This document shows, piece after piece, positions 8,162 through 17,675 of a stretch of DNA of 37,442 nt (within the stretch, counting starts at the first letter, position 1; each line of letters opens with the position of its first letter). The notes below the pieces were generated by a model. That model worked only from the letters and a program-made list of their open reading frames with translations. It was not told where the DNA came from and searched no databases. Origin of the DNA: Chitinophagaceae bacterium (lineage in GTDB: Bacteria > Bacteroidota > Bacteroidia > Chitinophagales > Chitinophagaceae); contig CANBQT010000030.1 in NCBI GenBank assembly GCA_947371755.1, positions 1-37,442 on the forward strand, given 5' to 3'. The position numbers were made by a program, and so were the translations under genes.

Positions 8162-10126
8162 TCATCTGAATTTGCTTTCTTCAGTAATTCCTTTCCATTG
8201 GTCTGTTCTAAAAGGAGAAGCCGGGAAACCCTCCAGATTATAAAGATTTGCATCGATAGGTGAATCTGTCCAACCATATCGTACAGCCAGTGGATCCAAC
8301 ACTTTATCACTCTTTACAATAATTTTATTTCCTTCAATACTTGCTTGTGCATAATAGAAAATGTGGTTAGCACCCGCTATTTCAAAACCTTTAATATATC
8401 CATATTGGTCCTTAATTTGCCAGCCCTTTCCTAGATTTTTAAATTCAATGATTGCTTCCCCGTTTTTAAATGCCACAGAATGATAAGTTGGTCCACAATA
8501 AACCTCTAAAGGCAAATGATAGGTATTAGCCAAAGCATTAGCTGCAAGCCTTTTTCCTACATCTTCCTTATTTCTTGGATGAACATTATCTGGATTTCCA
8601 ATATCTGTAGTTACTGCCATCCCTGTTTTAGGCAGGGTAAGCGACATATTTTGTGCTTCTCGTAATTCTGCCCAGGCACTCCCCTGATTGCTATTTTGGA
8701 ATTTGCCAAAACTTGACAATTGAACAAAATAAAAAGGTAATTCCTCTTTCCATGCCTTTCGCCAACTTTCAATCAGCAAAGGGAAACTTTTGCGATACTG
8801 ATAAGCACGCTCCGCATTCGATTCTCCCTGATACCATAAAATACCTTGAATAGCAAAGGGTATGATGGGATGTATCATGGCATTATAAATAATAGCTCCT
8901 GCATTGTTTTGTGCATGCACATAATTCCAGGGTAATTTAAAATCAGGCATCATACGCCATCCATTACCAGCTAAGGTTTGGGGAAGTCCGTCAAATTTGA
9001 GAAACAGAGTATTGGGTTCTCCAATAAAGCCATTTCCAAACCAGGCGGGATCTACCTGTTTCTCCTGATGTATTAAAAGTATATTTCTGCCTTCCTTCCA
9101 GGTATTTAAAGGAAGATTAAAAATCCTAGAATTTTTCCCATAACCTTCTTTTATTAGCTTTCCATTAATATACAACTGAAACACACCATCATTTTCACCC
9201 AAACTTAATGTGGATGCCTTACCAACTTCATTGGCATTAATGGTTATCGTTCTTTCCATATACCCGGCTCCCCGAAATGCCCAAATGCCCTGCCAGTCCC
9301 ACTGACTCGGAGGTGCATAAGGAAGCCATTGATTAAAAACTGTAGAATCATTTTGTAAGAGATCTTTCAAATCAGTTGATGGAAGTTGATGATTCTTTGC
9401 AGAAAGTTTATCCTGCAAATTTTTTAATAATTGTGCATCTGCCTCCTCCCAGGTTTCAGGAAATTTTTGGGCATATTCTTTCAGCACCTCCGATTCTAAC
9501 ATAGCAGACTTACTTATCCAACCCTCTATTTGTGATCCCCCCCAAGCTGTTTTTATCAATCCTACAGTAACATTTAACCGACTAGCTATTTCTTTTGCAA
9601 AAGAATATCCTACCGCAGTAAAGTTTGAAAGAGTTTCCGGATTGGACAAAACCCATGCACCACCTGAAATGGAATCCCTGGGTTGAAGACTTACTTCATA
9701 TGGAACAGAAAATTGGCGAATATCCGCTTGCTTTACATTTGAAATGGCAGCATTGAAATGAAAAGCATCGCGCATTTCAAAATCCATATTCGACTGACCT
9801 GAACATAACCAAACCTCCCCTAACATGATATCATTCAATTGAAGGCTTTGTTGCTTTCCGGTAATGTTCATGTTATAAGGACCTCCCTCTTTCATTGCAG
9901 GAAAGCTCAAGAACCACTTGCCGTTTGCATCTGCTTGTGTTTGAACAGTTAGTTGATTAAATTGAATGCTAATCTTCTCATTTTTAGAAGCCCAACCCCA
10001 AACAGGAACAGTTTTATTTCTTTGTAATACCATATGATTTCCGAATGGCTGGGCTAGTCTTAACTGAGCTTGTGATACAAAAATCAAACTCAATAAAAAT
10101 GTACAAAAAACTACAAATGACTTCAT
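8162..10126 (-). CDS. Sialate O-acetylesterase-type SGNH hydrolase, secreted
   Basis: A 654-aa exported enzyme with a clear signal peptide ending SQAQ. The SASA-type catalytic residues are visible: Ser112 in GQSNMDFEM, the conserved block WYQGESNAER (431-440), and Asp513/His516 in NPDNVHP. Residues 270-380 (including WDWQGIWAFRGAGYMERTI and the GENDGVFQLYING block) form a jelly-roll insertion like the galactose-binding domain of family members. These proteins remove O-acetyl groups from sialic acid or from xylan and other acetylated plant sugars, in the periplasm or outside. In Bacteroidota the second role is common, but no xylan or sialic acid genes are adjacent. The gene has its own probable promoter (10146-10174) and runs toward ccoG with a 160-nt gap. 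Confidence 0.88.
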   Translation of the reverse strand: MKSFVVFCTFLLSLIFVSQAQLRLAQPFGNHMVLQRNKTVPVWGWASKNEKISIQFNQLTVQTQADANGKWFLSFPAMKEGGPYNMNITGKQQSLQLNDIMLGEVWLCSGQSNMDFEMRDAFHFNAAISNVKQADIRQFSVPYEVSLQPRDSISGGAWVLSNPETLSNFTAVGYSFAKEIASRLNVTVGLIKTAWGGSQIEGWISKSAMLESEVLKEYAQKFPETWEEADAQLLKNLQDKLSAKNHQLPSTDLKDLLQNDSTVFNQWLPYAPPSQWDWQGIWAFRGAGYMERTITINANEVGKASTLSLGENDGVFQLYINGKLIKEGYGKNSRIFNLPLNTWKEGRNILLIHQEKQVDPAWFGNGFIGEPNTLFLKFDGLPQTLAGNGWRMMPDFKLPWNYVHAQNNAGAIIYNAMIHPIIPFAIQGILWYQGESNAERAYQYRKSFPLLIESWRKAWKEELPFYFVQLSSFGKFQNSNQGSAWAELREAQNMSLTLPKTGMAVTTDIGNPDNVHPRNKEDVGKRLAANALANTYHLPLEVYCGPTYHSVAFKNGEAIIEFKNLGKGWQIKDQYGYIKGFEIAGANHIFYYAQASIEGNKIIVKSDKVLDPLAVRYGWTDSPIDANLYNLEGFPASPFRTDQWKGITEESKFR

Positions 10127-10145
10127 AAAAATAAAAGGCTAGTTT

Positions 10146-10174
10146 AAAATATAATAGCCATTTAAAATAATCAA
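10146..10174 (-). promoter_or_regulatory. Candidate Bacteroidota-type promoter of the esterase gene
   Basis: On the minus strand a TTG (10174-10172) precedes TATATTTT (10153-10146) by 18 nt. This fits the -33 TTG/-7 TAnnTTTG pattern, and the -7 element lies 20 nt before the ATG. The last base of the -7 box departs from consensus. Confidence 0.35.
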
Positions 10175-10352
10175 TAATCCATTAAAAGTGATAAAAACAT
10201 CATCAATATTCAGATTAATATATCATTTGTTTATAAATAAATGGAGGTATTCCTTACAAACCTAACATTCGTCATTTTCACACTTAGTTTTTAATCGAAA
10301 ATTTGTAAAGTGATAGTCTACCACAGATTTTAAATTAAAAATTATAAATCGT

Positions 10353-12212
10353 ATGATACAAGAAGCTAAACCTCATTTGAACGAAGTTCCTGGGGTAATT
10401 CCAGAATTAAAGAATTGGGTAAATGCAATAGCTGACCAATGCGACGCAAAAAGTATTCATTGGTGTGATGGATCAAAGCAGGAGTATGATGGATTATGTG
10501 AGTTATTGGTAAAAAAAGGAACATTTATAAAACTTAACCAAGCAAAAAGACCTAACAGTTATGCATGTTTCTCCGACCCAAGTGATGTAGCTCGCGTAGA
10601 AGACAAAACATTTATATGTAGCAGGGTAAAAGAAAATGCAGGTCCAACGAATAATTGGATGGAGCCCAATACCATGAAAAAAATACTTAACGGATTAATG
10701 GAGGATAGTATGCATGGCAGAACCCTATATGTTATTCCATTTTGTATGGGTCCTGTTGGTTCTCCCTATGCAAGATATGGGGTTCAATTAACTGATTCTG
10801 AATATGTGGTTGTGAACATGTATATCATGACAAGAATGGGCGAAAGTATTTACCCTTACTTAAAGCGAAATGCTTACGTTAAATGTATTCATACTGTAGG
10901 GTGTCCACTAACCACACCCGGTCACGATGTTAAATGGCCAAATAATCCAACCACAAAATATATTTCACATTTTCCAGAGGAGCGACTGATTATTTCCTAT
11001 GGAAGTGGATATGGTGGAAATGCATTGATGGGAAAAAAATGTTTTGCCTTAAGAATTGCTTCCGTAATGGGAAAAGAAGAAGGTTGGCTTGCAGAACACA
11101 TGTTAATACTAGGTGTAGAATCACCGACAAAGGAAAAAACCTATATAGCAGCTGCATTTCCTAGTGCTTGCGGAAAAACAAATTTTTCTATGATGATTCC
11201 TGCAAAGGGAGTTGATAATTGGAAGGTAACTACTGTTGGAGACGACATCGCTTGGATTCATAAAACTGAAGATGGTCATTTAAATGCAATCAATCCAGAG
11301 GCAGGATATTTTGGAGTGGCACCAGGCACCAATTACGATACCAATCCAAATGCAATGGAGAGCATTAAAGCAAATACTATTTTTACTAATGTGGCAATTA
11401 CAAAAGAGGGAGATGTCTGGTGGGAAGGAATGACAAAAGAGATTCCAGAAGGATTAACAGATTGGCATGGCTTACCATACGACCCAACTTCAGGTAAACC
11501 AGCTGCACATGCAAATAGCCGTTTTACAGCTCCTGCTTATCAAAATCCTTGTATTGATCCTGAATGGAATAATCCGAATGGCGTGCCTATTGCAGCATTC
11601 GTGTTTGGTGGAAGACGAAGCACTGCAGTACCATTAGTTTATCAGTCTTTTAATTGGAGCTTTGGAGTATATACCGCAGCAACGATGGGTAGTGAAACTA
11701 CTGCAGCTGCATTTGGTGAAATTGGCAAAGTTCGCCGCGATCCTTTTGCTATGCTTCCATTTATGGGTTATCATATGGGCGATTATGTAAACCATTGGTT
11801 ACAATTTGGAAGAGATCTTCCAAATGCACCAAGGATTTTCAGTGTTAACTGGTTTAGAAAAGATGAAAATGGTATATTTTTATGGCCAGGTTTTGGAGAA
11901 AATATGCGGGTGCTAAAATGGATTGTTGAAAGAGTGCATGGTGGCGCAGGAGCAGCAGAATCTCCTATTGGATGGATGCCAAGATATGAGGATATTGATT
12001 GGACGGGCATAGACAATTTTAATAAAGAAGACTTTGCAAAGATCATGAATGTAGATAGAGAGCCCTGGAAACAGGAACTATTATCTCACGAGGAATTATT
12101 TGCAAAATTATACGACAAACTTCCAAAAGAGTTCTATTTCATGCGTGAATTATTATTAAGTGCTTTATGGCGTTCACCAGAACATTGGGAACTTGAACCG
12201 GAACATATTTAA
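10353..12212 (+). CDS. pckG: Phosphoenolpyruvate carboxykinase (GTP)
   Basis: A 619-aa enzyme of full length for the GTP-dependent family. It converts oxaloacetate and GTP to PEP, GDP and CO2 at the entry to gluconeogenesis, or the reverse under some conditions. The family motifs are intact: Arg81 (SDVARVED) for substrate binding, the P-loop FPSACGKTN with the reactive Cys273 and Lys275, and GDDIAW (296-301) for metal binding. [15 protein letters not shown] and [14 protein letters not shown] belong to the mobile-lid and nucleotide region. The start at 10353 fits the family N-terminus. The gene is divergent from the esterase across 226 nt and ends in a strong terminator at 12217-12248, so it is a single-gene unit. 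No clear TAnnTTTG box was found upstream. Confidence 0.97.
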   Translation: MIQEAKPHLNEVPGVIPELKNWVNAIADQCDAKSIHWCDGSKQEYDGLCELLVKKGTFIKLNQAKRPNSYACFSDPSDVARVEDKTFICSRVKENAGPTNNWMEPNTMKKILNGLMEDSMHGRTLYVIPFCMGPVGSPYARYGVQLTDSEYVVVNMYIMTRMGESIYPYLKRNAYVKCIHTVGCPLTTPGHDVKWPNNPTTKYISHFPEERLIISYGSGYGGNALMGKKCFALRIASVMGKEEGWLAEHMLILGVESPTKEKTYIAAAFPSACGKTNFSMMIPAKGVDNWKVTTVGDDIAWIHKTEDGHLNAINPEAGYFGVAPGTNYDTNPNAMESIKANTIFTNVAITKEGDVWWEGMTKEIPEGLTDWHGLPYDPTSGKPAAHANSRFTAPAYQNPCIDPEWNNPNGVPIAAFVFGGRRSTAVPLVYQSFNWSFGVYTAATMGSETTAAAFGEIGKVRRDPFAMLPFMGYHMGDYVNHWLQFGRDLPNAPRIFSVNWFRKDENGIFLWPGFGENMRVLKWIVERVHGGAGAAESPIGWMPRYEDIDWTGIDNFNKEDFAKIMNVDREPWKQELLSHEELFAKLYDKLPKEFYFMRELLLSALWRSPEHWELEPEHI

Positions 12213-12216
12213 TGTA

Positions 12217-12248
12217 AAAAAGAACGAATCATAGTATTCGTTCTTTTT
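12217..12248 (+). terminator. Rho-independent terminator of pckG
   Basis: A 13-bp perfect stem (AAAAAGAACGAAT, arms 12217-12229 and 12236-12248) with a 6-nt loop and a T run immediately after. It begins 5 nt past the pckG stop. Confidence 0.88.
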
Positions 12249-12274
12249 TTATCTTGAATTTAAATAATTGGTTT

Positions 12275-13945
12275 ATGAATTGGTTTGTATCATTATTTAC
12301 TCAGCAATCTGTTGCGCAATCTGCAATTATTTATGCAATTGTAATTGCTATTGGGATTGCGATGGGAAAATTGAAAATATTTGGCATCTCCTTTGGGATC
12401 ACTTGGATTCTCTTTATCGGATTACTTTTTTCTTATTTTGGAATCAGCATAAATAAAGAAGTAGAACACTTTATCAAAGAATTTGGATTGATCATATTTG
12501 TCTATGCTATTGGATTACAAGTAGGACCTGGATTTTTTGCATCATTAAAAAAAACCGCACTAGGGAATAATGCTTTAGCAGCATCTGTTGTAATTCTGGG
12601 GGTTATTATAACGGTTATTTTTTTCTATACCTCAGGAACGCATATTGCAGTACTTGCCGGTGTTATGAGCGGAGCAGTTACAAATACGCCTGGATTAGCT
12701 GCTGCACAAGCTGCCGTTAAAGATCTGCACATCACAGGTGCCGATAATGGCATTATAACATTAGCTTATGCAGTAGCTTACCCTTTTGCAGTAATTGGGA
12801 TTATCCTATCTCTGATTATCTTAAGAAAGATTCTTAGGATCGATCTTGAAAAAGAAAAAGAATTCCATAGGAAATTAAATTTCATACAATCAAATCGCCC
12901 CTTATCCATCCATATTAAATTAGAAAACAAACAATTAATTGGACAACCCCTTCGAAGTATTTTTAAAATGTTGCAGGAACCAGTAATTATTTCCCGCATG
13001 TTACATTGCGGTGAAGTAATAACCCCAACACCAGATCTCGTTCTGGAAGAAGGAGATATTATGCAATTTGTAGCACCCAAAAAATTAATGGAAAAAGTAA
13101 AACTATTAGTGGGCAGCGAATCTGATATCAATCTTCGATTAGCTCCTAGTAGCAATTTAATTTCTCGATTTATTGTTGTTACAAGAAAAGAGATCACTCA
13201 TAAAAGGCTAGGGAATATTTTAGAATTACAACACGAAAATCTAACCATCTCTCGTATAAAAAGGGCAGGCATTGAAATGGTTGCACATGGGAATATATTT
13301 CTCCAATTAGGAGATACGATAACTGTGGTAGGAACTGAGGAAAGTGTAAATCAGTTTACAGATATAGTTGGCAATTCTTTAAAAAGATTAGAATCTCCAG
13401 ATTTAGGTCCCATTTTTATAGGAATAGTTTTAGGAATTATATTGGGCAGTATTCCATTTAATATTCCTAGTATGCCTGTAGCAGTTAAGATTGGCATGGC
13501 TGGTGGGCCTTTGATTGTAGCACTTTTCTTAAGTAGATTTGGCAATTTTCTATATCTGAATAATTACACCACCAATAGTGCGAATTTAATGATCAGGGAA
13601 TTGGGAATTGCCTTATTCCTAGCCAGTGTTGGTTTAAGCAGCGGTCAAAATCTTTCTGCAGCCTTTACCGATGGATCAGGTTATCATTGGATACTAATGG
13701 GAATTTGTATCACAATGATTCCCCTATTAATTGTTGGAGTGATTGCAAAGAAATTCTTAAAGAAAACCTACTTCGAAATATCTGGTTTATTGGCAGGTGC
13801 CTGCACAGACCCACCAGCATTAGCATTTGCCTTAAAAGTAGCTGGAAATGATATTCCATCCGCTTCATATGCCACGGTGTATCCACTCACTATGATTTTA
13901 CGAATCCTTGCTGCACAGTTACTGATTCTATTTTTTGCTGCTTGA
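12275..13945 (+). CDS. AspT/YidE/YbjL-type transporter with two TrkA-C domains
   Basis: A 556-aa inner-membrane protein started at the ATG at 12275. A TTG at 12254 is only 6 nt past the pckG terminator hairpin and would add seven residues. The protein has two homologous membrane halves: about 5-6 helices at 15-185 and 5-6 helices at 378-556. Each half has a matching re-entrant signature, GVMSGAVTNTPGLAAA (129-144) and GLLAGACTDPPALAFA (504-519). Two TrkA-C (RCK-C) domains lie between them, at about 210-283 and 293-368. This layout defines the aspartate:alanine exchanger family. AspT itself exchanges aspartate for alanine; most relatives are uncharacterised, so the substrate (a dicarboxylate or amino acid) is open. 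No terminator is obvious after it. Confidence 0.85.
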   Translation: MNWFVSLFTQQSVAQSAIIYAIVIAIGIAMGKLKIFGISFGITWILFIGLLFSYFGISINKEVEHFIKEFGLIIFVYAIGLQVGPGFFASLKKTALGNNALAASVVILGVIITVIFFYTSGTHIAVLAGVMSGAVTNTPGLAAAQAAVKDLHITGADNGIITLAYAVAYPFAVIGIILSLIILRKILRIDLEKEKEFHRKLNFIQSNRPLSIHIKLENKQLIGQPLRSIFKMLQEPVIISRMLHCGEVITPTPDLVLEEGDIMQFVAPKKLMEKVKLLVGSESDINLRLAPSSNLISRFIVVTRKEITHKRLGNILELQHENLTISRIKRAGIEMVAHGNIFLQLGDTITVVGTEESVNQFTDIVGNSLKRLESPDLGPIFIGIVLGIILGSIPFNIPSMPVAVKIGMAGGPLIVALFLSRFGNFLYLNNYTTNSANLMIRELGIALFLASVGLSSGQNLSAAFTDGSGYHWILMGICITMIPLLIVGVIAKKFLKKTYFEISGLLAGACTDPPALAFALKVAGNDIPSASYATVYPLTMILRILAAQLLILFFAA

Positions 13946-14256
13946 TTTGAACTTATTGTAATGTTTGCCTGCGTTGTTTCAAACTATTCATATAAAAAGC
14001 ATCATCCATAATGGCTATTTTTCTATTATTCACCCAATCAAAGTAAAAGAAAAGTGAATCAAACGAATATTTTAAGAAGAAATGAACAATGTAGCGAAAT
14101 TGAAAAACAAGTGCGAAAAGCAAAAAGATAACTAGCTATTTTTTCCTTGTAGTTAAATGATGTTTATTGGCAGCATTCTGTAAATCAATGTTATTAAATA
14201 CAATTATAATATAATAATGAGTCAAATCAACTACCTTTAGCTAAATAAGCCTTATT
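13946..14256. other. Intergenic region of 311 nt with a coding-like remnant
   Basis: No standard gene was found. On the minus strand, 13953-14135 stays open for 61 codons and ends in a TAA, encoding a Phe-rich segment then IAIMDDAFYMNSLKQRRQTL. It has no ATG at a useful position (a TTG lies at 14123). The amino acid sequence looks protein-like, so this may be the decayed tail of a membrane protein or a small gene with a non-ATG start. The right part (about 14180-14256) is AT-rich and holds the TACCTTTA box. Confidence 0.3.
14232..14239 (+). promoter_or_regulatory. Candidate -7 element of the DUF4136 gene
   Basis: TACCTTTA matches TAnnTTTG except at the last base and lies 18 nt before the ATG. 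No clear -33 TTG was seen. Confidence 0.3.
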
Positions 14257-14811
14257 ATGAAAAACAGAAAAATCAATCAATTCTTACTTATTATTGTCTT
14301 ATCTGTTTTTGCAATTTCTTGCAGCTCAACACTTAAAATAACAACTGATTTTGATAGAGATGCAAATTTCACAAGTTATAAGACATTCAGCGTATATAGT
14401 GTTAAAACAACTGGAAGTGTCAGTCAATTAAATGCTGAGAGAATCGTGAACGCCATAAAAGCAGATTTAAGTGCCAAGGGATTTAAATATGTGGAATCTA
14501 ATGGAGACTTAACCATCAATGCTATAACTATCTTAAAAGACAAACAATCTGTTTCTGCTATAACTAATTATTATGGCTACGGTGGTCTGTACCGTCCTTA
14601 TGGTTATTATGGTGGCTTGGGAAATACATCTGTCACCACTTATAGTTATAAAGATGGTTCATTAACCATTGAAATGGTAGACGCCAAAACAACTAAAATG
14701 GTTTGGCAGGGAATTGGCAACAAAGAAATTGATAAAGTTTCAAAAGACCCAGACACAGCTATTAAAGATGCTGTGACTAAAATTTTAGCAAGTTTTCCTC
14801 CTACCAAATAA
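14257..14811 (+). CDS. DUF4136 domain lipoprotein
   Basis: A 184-aa lipoprotein: a Lys/Arg n-region, the hydrophobic stretch FLLIIVLSVF, then AISC with lipidated Cys22. The mature part matches the DUF4136 layout: an initial strand KITTDFDRDANFTSYKTFSVY, a helix NAERIVNAIKADLSAKGFKY, a Tyr/Gly-rich loop (YYGYGGLYRPYGYYGG) and a final block with SLTIEMVDAKTTKMVWQGIGNKEI. The family is common in Bacteroidota and Proteobacteria envelopes and its function is unknown. The gene stands alone, with a TACCTTTA box before it and a terminator after it. Confidence 0.85.
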   Translation: MKNRKINQFLLIIVLSVFAISCSSTLKITTDFDRDANFTSYKTFSVYSVKTTGSVSQLNAERIVNAIKADLSAKGFKYVESNGDLTINAITILKDKQSVSAITNYYGYGGLYRPYGYYGGLGNTSVTTYSYKDGSLTIEMVDAKTTKMVWQGIGNKEIDKVSKDPDTAIKDAVTKILASFPPTK

Positions 14812-14827
14812 ACAATCAAACCTTATT

Positions 14828-14855
14828 AAAAGAGCATCACAAAAGGTGCTCTTTT
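14828..14855 (+). terminator. Rho-independent terminator of the DUF4136 gene
   Basis: An 11-bp stem with one G-T pair (arms 14828-14838 and 14845-14855, AAAAGAGCATC with GGTGCTCTTTT), a 6-nt loop and a T run to 14858, 17 nt beyond the stop. Confidence 0.85.
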
Positions 14856-14940
14856 TTTATGTCCCTCCTTCAAAAATTGGCTAATTTTACAAGTATCATC
14901 ATTCATGATATTTTATTCATTTTTCTCAAGATACTTTAGC

Positions 14941-17619
14941 ATGCAGATTAAATCAATCATTAAAATAAACTTGGCAATAATGGCTTTAATTACCGGAACA
15001 TTAAAAGGTCATTCACAAAAAAATAAAGCCAGTTATCAGATTGAAAAAGACAAGGTAATCCAGGGAAAATTCCAGGCAATTGCTATCGATGATTATCAGA
15101 TTAACAGCAATTATGAGAGCCCTGCTAATTTATATCAATCCTCAGATATCAGTTTCAAATTTGCTATCAATGGAAGAGATAATGAAATGGTATCTGGTCA
15201 GGACCACCACTTCACAGTTACAGCTGTAAATGGTTATGCATCAACTCCTCTTATTGTTTTTGGGCAACAACTAAAACAGCTTCAAAATAACAAGTCGTAT
15301 TTACAGCCCAATACAAAATTAAAGATCCGTTTAGATGCAAGGGATATCATCAAACAGTTTGCGGAAAAGGGGTTTTATACTTGTTTTAATGGCACAAAAA
15401 TTTATAAACAAGACTTTAAAGGGATTTATATTGCCGGTGGCACATTACCAATGATCTGGGACTTTGACAATTTAATTTACAAAGATTTTTTATTAATGAA
15501 AGACTCAGATGGAGACGGAATTTTTGAAACTGAATTGTTGTTAAATGCAAAAAAAGATCAAAAAGAAATTGCAAATGAATGGAGATTAATAAAAAACATC
15601 AGTGCATTCCCTCAATTCAAAAGTGATTTTGTTTTAGCCAATGCAATTTATAATATGTCGTTGGAAGAAATGATCAAAGCAGTTGAACCCGATAGTACAT
15701 TTAGAACTGGTAAAGAATGGGCAGGAGTCTGGACAAGAGACATAAGCTATTCCATCATTTTATCAATGGCACATCTTCAACCTCAGGTAGCCAAGAATAG
15801 CCTTCTGAAAAAGGTTAACAAGAAAAAACGCATCATACAGGATACTGGCACTGGTGGAGCTTATCCAGCATCTACAGATCGAATGATTTGGGCAGTAGCA
15901 GCTTGGGAAGTATTTACTGCTACTGGAGACCATGAATGGCTTGAAATGGCTTATGAAATCGTTAAGAACAGCATCGAAGATGATTTACAGAATTGCTATG
16001 ATCCCATTACCGGAATGGTGAAGGGAGAATCATCTTTTCTAGATTGGAGGGAGCAAACATATCCAAAATGGATGCAACCTGCTGATATTTTTGAAAGTGA
16101 ATGTTTAGGAACTAATGCAGCTCATTATCAAGCCAATAAAGTTTTAAGTTTCATGGCAAAAAAATTGCAGCATACTGATGTTGCAGTCAAGCATGAATTG
16201 ATTGCAGAAAAAATAAAGAATGGCATCAACAAATGGTTATGGTTACCTGAAAAAGGGTATTACGCACAGTATTTATATGGAAGAAATAATAAGATTGTCT
16301 CACCCAGATCTGAGGCTCTAGGCGAAGCACTTTGTATTTTATTTGACATAGCTGATAAACAAAAGGCCGCAAGTATCATAGCTTCTGTTCCTCAAACTGA
16401 ATTTGGAATCAGTTGCATATTCCCTCAAATCCCAAATATACCGCCTTACCATAATAATGCCGTTTGGCCATTTGTACAAACATATTGGGCATTAGCTGCT
16501 GCAAAAGCTGGCAGTGAAATTGCAGTGATGGAATCCATTAAAAGCATCTACCGACCTGCTGCACTCTTTTTAACCAATAAAGAAAACTTTGTAGCTGACA
16601 ATGGTGATTATGCAGGCACTCAGATCAATAGCAGTAACATGCTTTGGAGTTTATCAGGCAACCTTGCTTTAGTACAAAAATTAATCTTTGGTATTAGTTT
16701 TCAAGCAGATTCAATGTCGATTGAACCATTTGTACCATCCATGTATAGTGGCACAAAAAAATTGTCCAATTTTATTTACCGTAACGCTGTTTTGGATATC
16801 CAATTAGAAGGAACAGGAAACATTGTTCAATCTTTTTCTGTTGATGGCACAATTCAAATGAAACATACATTGCCCTCCAATTTGAGTGGAAAACATCAAA
16901 TCAATATAAAACTAAGTAATCAACCGCTCAGTATTAAACCAATCACGAAAAAGTCTAATTACACTTCAGTAGCCGCACCTACTTTAACCATTGAGAAAAA
17001 TCTAATTGCATGGAAGGCGATAGAAGGAGCTGTTTCTTATAGAATATTATTTAACGGAAGTAAAATTGAAAATACGAATTCAACTAGCTATCCCATTCTC
17101 TCCAATCAATTCGGAGAATATCAAGTAATCGCGATTGATAAAAAACAAATTCCTTCATTTGCCAGTGAGCCATTTGCTTTTTATAATAGTAGTCAGGTTA
17201 TAATCTATGATGCAGAAATGTTTAATCCAAAATCAGATTTAACCTATCAGGGATTTAGCGGTAATGGCTTTGTAGAAACCAGCAAAACAGTAAATAGTAA
17301 TTTAGAATTCAATATTGATATCAAAGAAGAAGGACTATATGCAATAGATTTTAGATACGCTAATGGGAATGGCCCAACTAATACTGAAAATAAGTGTGCC
17401 ATCAGAACCCTGCTCATTAATAATGAAAAAAAAGGCACTATCATTTTACCACAAAGAGGAACGAAGGAATGGAGTAATTGGGGATTTAGTAATAGTGTAT
17501 CAATCAAGTTAAAAAAGGGAAAACATAAGATACAACTTAGGTTACAGGAATATAACGACAATATGAATGGAGAGATCAATCAGGCGATGATCGATTATTT
17601 AAGAATTACAAAACTTTAA
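14941..17619 (+). CDS. MGH1/GH63-like six-hairpin glycosidase with C-terminal carbohydrate-binding-like domain
   Basis: An 892-aa exported protein from the ATG at 14941, which begins a signal peptide (MQIKSIIKINLAIMALITG, cleaved near GHSQ). An ATG-less upstream extension to 14905 is unlikely. Domain order: an N-terminal beta domain (to about 225) with a DSDGDGIFE calcium-loop-like motif near 190; then an (alpha/alpha)6 barrel, about 230-620, with WAGVWTRDISYSIIL, GGAYPASTDRMIWAVAAWE and SFLDWREQTYP; then a short Ig-like part and a galactose-binding-fold domain from about 755 (YDAEMFNPKSDLTYQGF) to the end. The barrel motifs match the mannosylglycerate-hydrolase-like/GH63-related group, where the Asp in TRD and the Asp in FLDWR are likely active-site residues. 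The substrate is unknown; an alpha-glucoside or alpha-mannoside is plausible. The unit ends at the shared terminator at 17626-17660. Confidence 0.75.
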   Translation: MQIKSIIKINLAIMALITGTLKGHSQKNKASYQIEKDKVIQGKFQAIAIDDYQINSNYESPANLYQSSDISFKFAINGRDNEMVSGQDHHFTVTAVNGYASTPLIVFGQQLKQLQNNKSYLQPNTKLKIRLDARDIIKQFAEKGFYTCFNGTKIYKQDFKGIYIAGGTLPMIWDFDNLIYKDFLLMKDSDGDGIFETELLLNAKKDQKEIANEWRLIKNISAFPQFKSDFVLANAIYNMSLEEMIKAVEPDSTFRTGKEWAGVWTRDISYSIILSMAHLQPQVAKNSLLKKVNKKKRIIQDTGTGGAYPASTDRMIWAVAAWEVFTATGDHEWLEMAYEIVKNSIEDDLQNCYDPITGMVKGESSFLDWREQTYPKWMQPADIFESECLGTNAAHYQANKVLSFMAKKLQHTDVAVKHELIAEKIKNGINKWLWLPEKGYYAQYLYGRNNKIVSPRSEALGEALCILFDIADKQKAASIIASVPQTEFGISCIFPQIPNIPPYHNNAVWPFVQTYWALAAAKAGSEIAVMESIKSIYRPAALFLTNKENFVADNGDYAGTQINSSNMLWSLSGNLALVQKLIFGISFQADSMSIEPFVPSMYSGTKKLSNFIYRNAVLDIQLEGTGNIVQSFSVDGTIQMKHTLPSNLSGKHQINIKLSNQPLSIKPITKKSNYTSVAAPTLTIEKNLIAWKAIEGAVSYRILFNGSKIENTNSTSYPILSNQFGEYQVIAIDKKQIPSFASEPFAFYNSSQVIIYDAEMFNPKSDLTYQGFSGNGFVETSKTVNSNLEFNIDIKEEGLYAIDFRYANGNGPTNTENKCAIRTLLINNEKKGTIILPQRGTKEWSNWGFSNSVSIKLKKGKHKIQLRLQEYNDNMNGEINQAMIDYLRITKL

Positions 17620-17625
17620 TTATAA

Positions 17626-17660
17626 CAAAAGGGGAAAATGAAATTCATTTTCCCCTTTTG
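17626..17660. terminator. Bidirectional terminator between convergent genes
   Basis: A 15-bp perfect stem (17626-17640 and 17646-17660, CAAAAGGGGAAAATG and complement) with a 5-nt loop. It carries A/T runs on both flanks of the GGGG/CCCC core, so it can stop transcripts from both the glycosidase (7 nt away) and the plug-domain gene (16 nt away). Confidence 0.85.
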
Positions 17661-17675
17661 TTGTTCCGTTAAAAA

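Noticed and set aside
10242..10295. A 17-codon ORF (MEVFLTNLTFVIFTLSF) on the plus strand before pckG, resembling a leader peptide.
   Set aside because: It is too short and AT-rich to stand out from chance, has no repeated regulatory codons, and no hairpin follows it.
11783..12046. An 87-codon frame on the minus strand inside pckG, and similar antisense frames in other genes.
   Set aside because: They are shadows of strongly conserved genes and have no family features of their own.
12254..12274. A TTG start for the transporter that adds seven residues.
   Set aside because: It is 6 nt after the end of the pckG terminator hairpin and has no support over the ATG at 12275.
14564..14626. Tyr/Gly-rich stretch in the DUF4136 protein, considered as a DNA repeat.
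   Set aside because: The codons differ between units; it is only low-complexity protein sequence.
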